Both the position numbers and the translations under genes were made by a program. Below are positions 7,016 through 14,358 of a stretch of 16,107 nt of DNA, in pieces. Origin of the DNA: Clostridia bacterium (GTDB lineage: Bacteria > Bacillota > Clostridia > UBA1381 > UMGS1253). The notes under the pieces are model-generated. The model was not told the DNA's origin, searched no databases, and saw nothing but the letters and a program-made list of their open reading frames with translations. How positions within the stretch are numbered: the first letter of the stretch is position 1; every line of letters starts with the position of its first letter. The stretch covers positions 1-16,107 of the forward strand of contig JAFQPV010000124.1 in assembly GCA_017411585.1 (NCBI GenBank). Reading direction: 5' to 3'.

Positions 7016-7834
7016 CATTTCAATATAGCGGTTTAAAAGTGCGCCGATTAACACACAGATGCCGAACAAATACAGCCATAAAAGCATGATAATAATCGCA
7101 CCGATGGAGCCGTACAGCACAGAAAACCTTGTAGAGACGCGCACATAAATACTCACGCCGAAGCTGATGGCGTGCAGCCCGAGGATGCAAAGCGCACTGC
7201 CCGGCAGCGCATACCGGATGCGCACACGTTCTACAGGTGCAAGACAGTAAAACGCCGTAAGAATCACGAATGCCGCGAAGACCGCAATCAAATAGATATA
7301 CCCCGCCGACCCCGTAATCGGCAAACGGATATGATGCGCAAAATCAAACAATTCAGGCAGGTTGCTGCCTACGCTAATGGCGATGAGCACCAGAAGCAAA
7401 ACCGCGCTGATGCCGACAGTAAACAGCATGGAATGCAGAACACTTGCCAAAAACGAGCGTTCTCTGTGCGTATGATACACCTTGTTTACGCCGTAGGTTA
7501 ATGCGTGAATCGCGCGCGAGGCGGAAAACAGCGAAAACAAAAGACCGAACACGAGTGAAAACACACCCGATACCGAGGTTAAGTACGTATAATAAGACAA
7601 AATCGTATCCGCGACCGCTTTGGACAGTAGCGGCTCTATCGCCTTTGTCAACGCATCTGCCGGAAAATGCAGCACGCCGACAAGTGCGGCAATAAACATT
7701 AAAAAGGGAAATACCGCCAACGTAAAATAATACGCAATGCTCGACGCGGTTTGCGAAACCTCGTATTTTGCGAAAATTTCACAGCAAACGAAATACAGCT
7801 TTGTTATTTTCCATTCTTTTATTTTTTTCAGCAT
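6998..7834 (-). CDS. YihY/BrkB family inner-membrane protein
   Basis: 278-residue integral membrane protein with about six hydrophobic helices (roughly residues 30-55, 84-110, 130-155, 172-198, 205-225, 240-268). Family signatures are visible: SIAYYFTLAVFPFLMF near the N-terminus, SASRAIHALTYGVNKVY in the middle, and YGSIGAIIIMLLWLYLFG near the end. Older names 'ribonuclease BN' and 'virulence factor BrkB' are not supported for such proteins; the function is unknown, with transport or lipid-related roles proposed. The ATG at 7834 is used because the G-run GGGGGG (7845-7840) lies 5 bases upstream and the protein then starts MLKKIKEW. A longer frame to 7888 would read back through the terminator hairpin of the spore protein gene. 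It lies downstream of that gene on the same strand. Confidence 0.88.
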   Translation of the reverse strand: MLKKIKEWKITKLYFVCCEIFAKYEVSQTASSIAYYFTLAVFPFLMFIAALVGVLHFPADALTKAIEPLLSKAVADTILSYYTYLTSVSGVFSLVFGLLFSLFSASRAIHALTYGVNKVYHTHRERSFLASVLHSMLFTVGISAVLLLVLIAISVGSNLPELFDFAHHIRLPITGSAGYIYLIAVFAAFVILTAFYCLAPVERVRIRYALPGSALCILGLHAISFGVSIYVRVSTRFSVLYGSIGAIIIMLLWLYLFGICVLIGALLNRYIEMKKALA

Positions 7835-7853
7835 AAAATCCCCCCAAAAGACA

Positions 7854-7890
7854 AATTGGGCATCTGTCAAAAGCTGACACATGCCCAATT
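7854..7890 (-). terminator. Intrinsic terminator after the spore protein gene
   Basis: 16-bp arms AATTGGGCATCTGTCA (7854-7869) and TGACACATGCCCAATT (7875-7890) pair with one mismatch around a 5-base loop. On the minus strand the hairpin is followed by TTGTCTTTT. It begins about 20 bases past the spore protein stop and ends shortly before the yihY ribosome binding site. Confidence 0.75.
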
Positions 7891-7912
7891 CACGAAGCTT
7901 GTTAAATCAAAT

Positions 7913-8107
7913 TTACTTCATGTTCTGCTCGTAGGAGCTGATCATCTTTTTTACCATCTGACCGCCTACGCTACCTGCCTGCTTGCTTGTCAGGTCACCG
8001 TTGTAACCTTCCTTGAGGTTCACGCCTACTTCAGATGCAGCTTCCATTTTAAATCTGTCAAGTGCAGCTCTTGCTTCCGGAACTAAGTTCTTCTTGCTTC
8101 TTGCCAT
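7913..8107 (-). CDS. Alpha/beta-type small acid-soluble spore protein
   Basis: 64-residue protein that would coat and protect DNA in the dormant spore and supply amino acids on germination. The family pattern is clear: EARAALDRFKMEAASEVGV (residues 11-29), which includes the germination-protease cleavage region around M21-E26, and GDLTSKQAGSVGGQMVKKMI (37-56), the conserved DNA-binding C-terminal segment. The ribosome binding site AGGAGGTGA (8123-8115) is a full match to the 16S 3' end, 7 bases before the ATG, as expected for a product made in large amounts. A terminator hairpin follows. In known spore formers such genes are read in the forespore by sigma-G, and a weak candidate promoter lies upstream. 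This gene is the best evidence that the organism sporulates. Confidence 0.95.
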   Translation of the reverse strand: MARSKKNLVPEARAALDRFKMEAASEVGVNLKEGYNGDLTSKQAGSVGGQMVKKMISSYEQNMK

Positions 8108-8140
8108 TTGTATTTCACCTCCTCATCTGGTTTACACTCA

Positions 8141-8170
8141 TAATTTGTGCAAATCCGAATTTTTTATAAG
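8141..8170 (-). promoter_or_regulatory. Weak candidate sigma-G promoter for the spore protein gene
   Basis: On the minus strand, CTTATA (8170-8165), 17-bp spacer, CAAATTA (8147-8141). Against a sigma-G consensus of TGAATA and CATACTA this matches 3 of 6 and 5 of 7. The placement about 34 bases before the start codon is right, but the match is poor; the call leans on the nature of the gene. Confidence 0.25.
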
Positions 8171-8211
8171 GTGAAATAAATGGTTTTTCCTCTAGTTTTT
8201 ATAATTTATTT

Positions 8212-10257
8212 TTAAAGAAAAATGCGTGCGGACAAACGTTGAATCTGCGCTTTAAGCACTTCGTTTTCCGGCAAAATCAAATCCGGGTCGGTTTTCGTAA
8301 TCCACTGCGCCGCATCCTGCGCAAGCTTTAAAATTTGCGTATCGGTAAATAAATTCGCAATTTTCATACTTGGTAGCCCGTGCTGGCGCACACCGAAAAA
8401 GTCGCCCGGTCCACGCAGTTTTAAATCCTCCTGCGAGATCAAAAAACCGTCGTTTGAGGCGCACATCACCTGCATACGCTTTTTTGCGACCTCGCCCGTG
8501 CCTTGGTTCATTAAAACACAGTAACTCTGTGCGCTGCCGCGCCCGACGCGACCGCGCAGCTGATGCAGCTGACTTAAGCCAAAACGCTCTGCGTTTTCAA
8601 TCACCATCAAATTTGCATTCGGCACATCGACACCGACCTCAATGACCGTTGTCGAAATCAGAATTTGAATCTCCCCTGCTTTAAAACGCGACATAATTTC
8701 TTCTTTTTCTTCCGCCTTCATGCGCCCGTGCAAAAATGCGACACGGTACTCCGGAAAAACCTGCGTCTGTAAATTTTGCGCATATGCTGTCACATTTTTG
8801 AGCGCAGACATATCAATCGCCGCGCTTTCAGATTCCTCGACAAGCGGACAGACTATGTAGACCTGCTGTCCATTATCGACCTGCTTTCGCACAAAGCCGT
8901 ACATACGCTCGCGCTTTTCTTCATCTATGCAATAGGTTTCAATCTTTTTTCTACCCGGCGGCAACTCGTCAATAACGGAAATATCCAAATCACCGTACAA
9001 AATCAATGCCAACGTGCGCGGAATCGGCGTTGCACTCATTACTATGGTGTGCGGTCGATTGCCCTTCGCCTCCATCGCATCGCGCTGCATTACCCCGAAA
9101 CGATGCTGCTCATCCGTGATGACCAATGCCAGATTCGGAATTTCCACTTTATTTTGAATCAGCGCGTGCGTACCGACAACAATGTCGTATGCACCCGCGG
9201 CAATTTCTGCCTGTAGCTTCTGCTTTTTTGCCGCCGTCAGCGAGCCGACAAGCAAACAAATACTTGCACGGCTACCGAAAAACTTGCTTAATGTTTCATA
9301 GTGCTGCGCCGCTAAAATTTCTGTCGGCGCCATCATCGCACTGGTGTAACCGTGCTGCATTGCCGCTGCCATCGCTGCCGCCGCAATCACCGTTTTACCC
9401 GAGCCGACATCACCCTGCACCAATCGGTTTGCAGGCGTACCGCTCGCAAAATCCGCCAGAATTTCATCCACTGTGCGCCTCTGCGCACCCGTTAGCACAA
9501 ACGGCAGTTTTGCGATAAAATCCGCCGACGCTTTTTTGCCGTCAAACACAAACGCCGTACTTTTGCGCGTTTGCTTTTTTATGCCATAAAGCAACATTTG
9601 CAGATAAAACAATTCTTCAAAAACCAAGCGTTTTCGCGCAATTTCATAATCGTGAAAGCTCTTCGGAAAATGAATGTTGTGGTAGGCAAAATTTTTGTCA
9701 CAAACCTCAAATCTGCGGCGCACCGCCTCCGGAAGCGTTTCCGGCATTTGGTCTATGTACTCCATAGCTTTTATCATCATTGAACGCACTTTATTTTGTG
9801 AAAAGTTCGGTTTCAAAGGGTATATAGGCACAATCATTCTCCACGACTTCAGTTTTCCAAGCTCTTCAATCAAAGGATTATCAATTTGCTTAATACTGCC
9901 ATAGCGTTTAATCTTCCCATAAAACATATACCATTTTCCTGGGTGCAAATTAAATTTTACCCACTTTGCATTAAACCAAACAGCCATAATCTTACCCGTT
10001 TGATCAACTAACTCTGCCTCAGTTTTCAATATGCCCGAATATCCTCTTGTTTCAGTTACAGGCGAAAAAACGGTGGCAATTATGCACACCGTTTCTGCGT
10101 CTTCTGCTTCGTATATGGTTTTTGTTGCACTTCTGTCCTCATAATCGCGCGGCAGGTATGTCAGTAAATCATACACCGTATTCACGCCGAGGCGCGCAAA
10201 GTCTTTTGCCTTTGCCGGGCCTACACCCTTGAGTGCAGTCAGTGGCTTTGAAAGCAT
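8212..10257 (-). CDS. recG: ATP-dependent DNA helicase RecG
   Basis: Branch-migrating helicase that remodels stalled replication forks and Holliday junctions. At 681 residues it matches the usual RecG length. Order: N-terminal wedge/OB region (about 1-250), then two superfamily 2 helicase domains with Walker A GDVGSGKT (282-289), Walker B DEQH (382-385), motif III SATPIPRT (408-415), and motif VI RGRVGRG (568-574). The IDELPPGRKKIET segment is typical of RecG. The ATG at 10257 is chosen because GGAG (10269-10266) lies 8 bases upstream; a GTG at 10266 overlaps the fakA stop and has no room for a binding site. It starts 5 bp after fakA, so translational coupling is likely. Asp23-FakA-RecG order matches the Bacillus subtilis yloU-yloV...recG region, without the serine dehydratase genes found there. 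No convincing terminator follows. Confidence 0.97.
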   Translation of the reverse strand: MLSKPLTALKGVGPAKAKDFARLGVNTVYDLLTYLPRDYEDRSATKTIYEAEDAETVCIIATVFSPVTETRGYSGILKTEAELVDQTGKIMAVWFNAKWVKFNLHPGKWYMFYGKIKRYGSIKQIDNPLIEELGKLKSWRMIVPIYPLKPNFSQNKVRSMMIKAMEYIDQMPETLPEAVRRRFEVCDKNFAYHNIHFPKSFHDYEIARKRLVFEELFYLQMLLYGIKKQTRKSTAFVFDGKKASADFIAKLPFVLTGAQRRTVDEILADFASGTPANRLVQGDVGSGKTVIAAAAMAAAMQHGYTSAMMAPTEILAAQHYETLSKFFGSRASICLLVGSLTAAKKQKLQAEIAAGAYDIVVGTHALIQNKVEIPNLALVITDEQHRFGVMQRDAMEAKGNRPHTIVMSATPIPRTLALILYGDLDISVIDELPPGRKKIETYCIDEEKRERMYGFVRKQVDNGQQVYIVCPLVEESESAAIDMSALKNVTAYAQNLQTQVFPEYRVAFLHGRMKAEEKEEIMSRFKAGEIQILISTTVIEVGVDVPNANLMVIENAERFGLSQLHQLRGRVGRGSAQSYCVLMNQGTGEVAKKRMQVMCASNDGFLISQEDLKLRGPGDFFGVRQHGLPSMKIANLFTDTQILKLAQDAAQWITKTDPDLILPENEVLKAQIQRLSARIFL

Positions 10258-10262
10258 GTCTA

Positions 10263-11927
10263 TCACTCCACAGAAATGATATAGTAATACAGCGGCTGCT
10301 GACCGCTCTGTAGCATAACATCCATATCCGGATACTTTTCTTCCAGCTTTTCTGCAAGCTTTTCAGCCTCTTCATCCGTTACGTCGCTGCCGTAGAATAC
10401 GGAAATCACGCTGGAATCCTCGTCTACCATACCCTTTACAAGCTCGCGGCATACCTTTGCCGGCTTATCGCCGACTGTGGTAATTTCGCCTTCGCAAATA
10501 CCGATGATATCTCCCTCGGCAATTGTTTTGCCGGATACGCTTGTATCACGAACAGCATAGGTAACCTGCGCAGTCTTTACTGTGCCGATTGCCTCCTTCA
10601 TTGCAGCCGTGTTGGTTTCAACATCAAGATGCGGCAAGAACGCCATCATTGCAGAATACCCCTGCGGCACAGTCTTGGTCGGCAAAACAACAACCTTTGT
10701 CTCGCTCAACTCTGCTGCCTGCTCCGCCGCCAAAATGATATTTTTATTGTTCGGCAGAACAAAAATGCAGTCTGCATTGATTTTTTCAACCGCTGTCAGA
10801 ATATCATCCGTGCTCGGATTCATCGTCTGACCGCCCTCGATAATTTCATCTGCGCCGTAGTCGCGGAAAATATCTGCCAGACCTGCACCCGCAGTTACAG
10901 CAACAAAGCCATACGGCTTACGCGGTTTTTCTTCCTTTGCCGCTGCCGGCGCAGTATCTGCCTGCTCTGCTTCAATAATGCTCGAATGCTGCAAACGCAT
11001 ATTATCAATCTTAATCTTGCTCAATGCGCCGAGCTTTAATGCTTCTTCAATCACGAAGCCCGGGTGATTTGTATGAATATGCACCTTTACGATTTCATCG
11101 TCATCAATGACCAGCTTACAATCGCCCTTCGGGTCAATCACTTCGCTGAAATGTGCAACATCTACATCCGGATTCTTTTTATCAATAATAAATTCTGTGC
11201 AATAACCAAATTTAATATCCTCAACATTCAAAGATGCCTGTGCCGAGGTCGCCGTTGCCGCCGGCGCAGACTCACCGCCCTGCAGCTCTACAATTGTGCC
11301 GGTTGTCAGCGCAGTATATGCACCCTCTAACAAATAAACCAAGCCGGCACCGCCTGCATCGACAACGCCTGCTTCTTTTAATACCGGAAGCTGATTCGGC
11401 GTGTTGGCAAGCGCTTCTTTGCCTGCCTCGATTGCAATTGCAAACACCTTTTCAATATCTGTTTCCGTTTTTGCAGCCTCTACCGCCGCAGCTGCTGTCA
11501 TACGTGCAACAGTCAGAATTGTACCCTCTGTCGGACGCATAACTGCCTTATACGCTGTTTCCACACCGTTTTGCAATGCTGCCGCAAAACCGACCGCATC
11601 TACAGACTGCTTGCCTGCAACGGACTTGGAAATACCACGGCAAAGCTGCGACAAAATAACGCAGGAGTTACCGCGCGCACCGCGCAGCGAAGCACTTGCA
11701 AGTGCCTTACCGACCTCTTCAATCGAAGATGTCACAAACTTTTTCACCTCAGTGGCAGCTGCCGTAAAGGTGAGCGACATATTTGTACCGGTATCGCCAT
11801 CCGGCACCGGAAATACATTTAATGTATCTACTTCTACTTTATTGTTATTTAAATGATTCGATGCAGAATGAATCATATTGGCAAGATGCATGCCATCTAC
11901 TGTTGTAATTATCGGAATCGCCCCCAT
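10263..11927 (-). CDS. fakA: DAK2-domain fatty acid kinase FakA (YloV)
   Basis: ATP-binding subunit of fatty acid kinase, which phosphorylates fatty acids held by a FakB partner so they can enter phospholipid synthesis. The 554-residue protein has an N-terminal DhaL/DAK2 domain (about 8-205) with the nucleotide and metal motif NVFPVPDGDTGTNM (37-50), LRGARGNSCVILSQ (81-94), RPTEGTIL (131-138), and VVDAGGAGL (188-196). It is followed by the middle and DegV-like C-terminal regions of the YloV family. No fakB gene is in the window. It lies 24 bp after the asp23 gene and 5 bp before recG in one operon. The start is uncertain: the ATG at 11927 has no Shine-Dalgarno sequence, while a G-rich run lies just inside the gene. 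An Ala-rich linker (about 222-232) separates the N-terminal and middle domains. Confidence 0.93.
   Translation of the reverse strand: MGAIPIITTVDGMHLANMIHSASNHLNNNKVEVDTLNVFPVPDGDTGTNMSLTFTAAATEVKKFVTSSIEEVGKALASASLRGARGNSCVILSQLCRGISKSVAGKQSVDAVGFAAALQNGVETAYKAVMRPTEGTILTVARMTAAAAVEAAKTETDIEKVFAIAIEAGKEALANTPNQLPVLKEAGVVDAGGAGLVYLLEGAYTALTTGTIVELQGGESAPAATATSAQASLNVEDIKFGYCTEFIIDKKNPDVDVAHFSEVIDPKGDCKLVIDDDEIVKVHIHTNHPGFVIEEALKLGALSKIKIDNMRLQHSSIIEAEQADTAPAAAKEEKPRKPYGFVAVTAGAGLADIFRDYGADEIIEGGQTMNPSTDDILTAVEKINADCIFVLPNNKNIILAAEQAAELSETKVVVLPTKTVPQGYSAMMAFLPHLDVETNTAAMKEAIGTVKTAQVTYAVRDTSVSGKTIAEGDIIGICEGEITTVGDKPAKVCRELVKGMVDEDSSVISVFYGSDVTDEEAEKLAEKLEEKYPDMDVMLQSGQQPLYYYIISVE
10266..10269 (-). 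promoter_or_regulatory. Ribosome binding site deciding the recG start
   Basis: GGAG on the minus strand, inside the last codons of fakA and 8 bases before the ATG at 10257. It supports that ATG over the overlapping GTG at 10266. Confidence 0.55.
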
Positions 11928-11951
11928 AAACTAATTCATTTCAGATTAAAA

Positions 11952-12311
11952 TCAATCTGTCACACGTGCGCTTTCAACATTCACATTCACCTTGCCAACC
12001 TTAAAGCCGGTCATGGTTTCAACGTTATATTTTACATCCTTGATAATCGCTTCACAAATTGCCGCGATGTTTACGCCATACTCTACCATAATGTGCAAAT
12101 CAATTGCAAGCTTTGCATCCTCTGTCGTGGTTACAGACACACCCTTTGCCATAGAATCACCGAACAAAAGATTTACAAGCCCTGTGCTCTTTTTGCGCGT
12201 TACCATACCAACAACGCCATAGCAATGCGTTGCAGCAATACCTGCTATCTTTGCCAAAACATCATTTTGAATAATGATTGCACCATTTTCATTTTCTGTT
12301 TTTAATGCCAT
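11952..12311 (-). CDS. Asp23/Gls24 family envelope stress protein (YloU-like)
   Basis: 119-residue cytoplasmic protein of the Asp23/Gls24 (DUF322) family, linked to cell-envelope and alkaline stress and often found just upstream of fakA, as here. The family pattern is visible: an N-terminal strand and helix with IIIQNDVLAKIAGIAATHCYGVVGM, the central DLHIMVEYGVNIAAICEAI, and the terminal TGFKVGKVNVNVESARV. The start is well defined by AGGAGG (12324-12319), 7 bases before the ATG. It is the first gene of the asp23-fakA-recG operon, with its own sigma-A-type promoter just upstream. A small hairpin (6-bp stem, arms 11942-11947 and 11954-11959) spans the stop codon before fakA and may affect fakA translation. 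Its molecular partner is not known from sequence. Confidence 0.92.
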   Translation of the reverse strand: MALKTENENGAIIIQNDVLAKIAGIAATHCYGVVGMVTRKKSTGLVNLLFGDSMAKGVSVTTTEDAKLAIDLHIMVEYGVNIAAICEAIIKDVKYNVETMTGFKVGKVNVNVESARVTD

Positions 12312-12377
12312 AAGTATGCCTCCTTTTTTTGATGCATAGTCGCCTAAAACACAATATACATATTAATACACTTAACC

Positions 12378-12406
12378 ATTATACCACATATATTTCAATT
12401 CGTCCA
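12378..12406 (-). promoter_or_regulatory. Promoter of the asp23-fakA-recG operon
   Basis: On the minus strand, TGGACG (12406-12401), 17-bp spacer, TATAAT (12383-12378), with TGG directly before the -10 (extended -10). It lies between the rmuC stop and asp23 and gives a leader of about 60 bases. Confidence 0.7.
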
Positions 12407-12414
12407 CTGTTTTT

Positions 12415-13692
12415 TTACAATTCTGTATCATTTATGTCCCCGATTAAACGTTCACTCTCGCTTGTCGGCAGCTGTGTCACGTTTTTGAGTGCTCGCTGAA
12501 TCTGACGTGTGCGTGTACCAACGAGCTTTTCCAATTCCTTATTTGCCTGATCCAAACGGTTCTGTGTTGCCTCAAGCACACCACCAAATTTTTCAAACTC
12601 GGTCTTTACTGCGCCGAGCACGTCCCAAACCTCGCTTGAGTGCTTCTGAATCGCAAGTGTCCTGAAGCCCATCTGCAAGCTGTTGAGCATCGCTGCCATC
12701 GTCGTAGGGCCTGCAACCGTGATTTTATAATCACGCTGCAGTACCTCTAAAAGGCCGCGCTTTACCACCTCGGCATACAAGCCTTCAAACGGCAAGAACA
12801 TAATGGCAAAATCCGTTGTCTGCGGCGGCGATACATATTTATCACGAATTGTTTTCGCCGACAGCTTAATAAACTTGTCGAGCTCACGCAGCTGTGTATT
12901 CACCAGCTCTGCATCGCCACTCTCATACGCATCCATCAGATTCGAATATAAATCCCCCGGGAATTTTGAGTCAATCGGCAGATAGACAAACCCGTCGTCA
13001 TTACCCGGAAGCTTAATTGCAAACTCCACCGGGTCACGGCTATTCGGTTTCGTCACAATATTCATTTCATACTGCTCCGGCGACAAAATCTGCTCAAGTA
13101 TTGCGCCAAGCTGCAGCTCGCCTAAAATACCGCGCGTTTTTACATTCGACAAAACCTTCTTTAAATCGCCGACGCCGGTCGCCAGCGTTTGCATTTCGCC
13201 AAGCCCCTTGTACACCTGCTCGAGTCGTTCGCTAACCACCTTAAACGATTCACCAATGCGCTCATTGAGCGTCTTTTGCAGCTTTTCATCCACCGTACCA
13301 CGGATGGTTTCAAGCTGCTTTTCGTTATTTTCCTGCATCGTTTTCAAGCGCATTTCCACCGCAGCACGAATATTTTCAAGCTTCTGCTCATTTTCCATGC
13401 TCATTGAACGAAAACGCTCCGATAATTCGGACAAACGCTTATCCTGCGCATCCGATGCCTGCTTGAGCGCACCGTTGACCGATTCACTCATCATTTGCAT
13501 ATTATCCTTTGCATATTGCGCATTTTCCATACGCGCATCACGCAAATCCTTCATGATTTCTTCTTTAATTTTATTCACGTCGCCCTGCGCACTTTTGTTT
13601 TTTAAAATCAAAATCAAATTGACAATTCCTAAAACAAGCAGCAACAGCCACACAATCGGCGCAAGCGGCTCAAAATTCCATACTGTTGTCAT
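12415..13692 (-). CDS. rmuC: RmuC family DNA recombination protein
   Basis: 425-residue protein of the RmuC family, which limits inversions at short inverted repeats in Escherichia coli and has a nuclease-like core; the exact activity is unproven. Order: an N-terminal membrane anchor (about 11-30), a long charged coiled coil (about 35-165) with near-repeats of about 22 residues (NEQKLENIRAAVEMRLKT and NEKQLETIRGTVDEKLQK), and the RmuC domain (about 170-400). The domain has GILGELQLGAILEQIL (188-203), DPVEFAIKLPG (220-230), and PIDSKFP (239-245). Its ribosome binding site GGGGTGA is made of the last codons of the C39-like gene and its stop codon; the start lies 5 bases after that stop, so the two are translationally coupled. 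No terminator separates it from the asp23 operon, so read-through is likely. Confidence 0.94.
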   Translation of the reverse strand: MTTVWNFEPLAPIVWLLLLVLGIVNLILILKNKSAQGDVNKIKEEIMKDLRDARMENAQYAKDNMQMMSESVNGALKQASDAQDKRLSELSERFRSMSMENEQKLENIRAAVEMRLKTMQENNEKQLETIRGTVDEKLQKTLNERIGESFKVVSERLEQVYKGLGEMQTLATGVGDLKKVLSNVKTRGILGELQLGAILEQILSPEQYEMNIVTKPNSRDPVEFAIKLPGNDDGFVYLPIDSKFPGDLYSNLMDAYESGDAELVNTQLRELDKFIKLSAKTIRDKYVSPPQTTDFAIMFLPFEGLYAEVVKRGLLEVLQRDYKITVAGPTTMAAMLNSLQMGFRTLAIQKHSSEVWDVLGAVKTEFEKFGGVLEATQNRLDQANKELEKLVGTRTRQIQRALKNVTQLPTSESERLIGDINDTEL

Positions 13693-13697
13693 TCAAA

Positions 13698-13704
13698 TCA
13701 CCCC
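13698..13704 (-). promoter_or_regulatory. rmuC ribosome binding site overlapping the upstream stop codon
   Basis: GGGGTGA on the minus strand contains the TGA stop of the C39-like gene and lies 5 bases before the rmuC ATG. This is a typical arrangement for translational coupling. Confidence 0.6.
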
Positions 13705-14345
13705 ACAATTACAAATCCGACGCCCGGTGTTATCGGTTTTAATATGCCCCATGTTCTGTCTTCTAACTGTTCACCTACATACAATGCATCATGAATCACC
13801 TGCGGTGTCACGCACTGTATGCCGTCCGCCGTTATTGCACGATTTGAACTGTTTGCAACAACGATTTTACCTTCTGCGTCATAGCCCGCGGCAAGTACCC
13901 AATGTGAACCCTTCGAAAACGGATTTTCCGGGTATTCTTCGCACGGTTTGACGATAAAAGCTACCATTTTCCCGTCATCAAGTGCCTTTGTTATTTGCGC
14001 TGTTGCCTCCGCTCTGTCCAAAATCGGATACGCAGCTGCCTTTATGTCGAGGCTGACAAGCACCTTTGCAACGCCGGTAACGCTCATAAAATGCTGCTGC
14101 GGTTCTTCGGGTGCACCCCAGATTTTTCGGCAGTATGCATATTCCTCGTGCGGAGTGATTTTTACGCCGTGCAAATTTGCTGCCATTGCCGTGCAGCAAT
14201 GTCCGCAGCCGTTTTTTTGCATATATTCTTTATATTCGCCGTCTTCCCAAAGCTGCTGAATCCACACCGGCGTTGTCTTTCCTTTTTTCGTTACCTCCGC
14301 GGGAATTTTTGCATCTCCCGTGAAAGCATATGTGACTGTTTTCAT
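13698..14345 (-). CDS. C39-like cysteine peptidase family protein
   Basis: 215-residue protein resembling the peptidase C39-like (papain-fold) family. The likely nucleophile is Cys47 in NGCGHCCTAMAAN, with two more cysteines at 50 and 51. The likely histidine is His148 in KGSHWVLAAGYD, and the third position is VVANSSN, where Asn165 stands at about the place of the usual aspartate. There is no signal peptide or transmembrane segment, so it appears cytoplasmic, unlike bacteriocin-exporter C39 domains. No bacteriocin, ABC transporter or GG-leader peptide gene is nearby. The ATG at 14345 is used because AGGA lies 8 bases upstream and the product starts MKTVTYAF; a longer frame up to 14468 would overlap the esterase gene heavily. 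It sits between the esterase (13-bp gap) and rmuC (5-bp gap) in one operon. Substrate unknown; activity is an inference. Confidence 0.78.
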   Translation of the reverse strand: MKTVTYAFTGDAKIPAEVTKKGKTTPVWIQQLWEDGEYKEYMQKNGCGHCCTAMAANLHGVKITPHEEYAYCRKIWGAPEEPQQHFMSVTGVAKVLVSLDIKAAAYPILDRAEATAQITKALDDGKMVAFIVKPCEEYPENPFSKGSHWVLAAGYDAEGKIVVANSSNRAITADGIQCVTPQVIHDALYVGEQLEDRTWGILKPITPGVGFVIVG

Positions 14346-14358
14346 TTCTTCATTCCTT

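Noticed and set aside
8174..8211. A/T-only inverted repeat AAATAAAT...ATTTATTT as a recG terminator
   Set aside because: The stem is only 8 A/T pairs with a 22-base loop and no G/C core, too weak to call a terminator.
13208..13951. 247-codon open frame on the plus strand, opposite rmuC and the C39-like gene
   Set aside because: It is antisense to two well-supported genes, low in complexity (rich in Ser, Cys, Phe), has no family resemblance and spans the junction between the two genes. It looks like a by-product of codon usage on the other strand.
13698..14345. C39-like protein as part of a bacteriocin processing or export system
   Set aside because: There is no ABC transporter, no double-glycine leader peptide, no immunity gene and no membrane segment in or near the gene.
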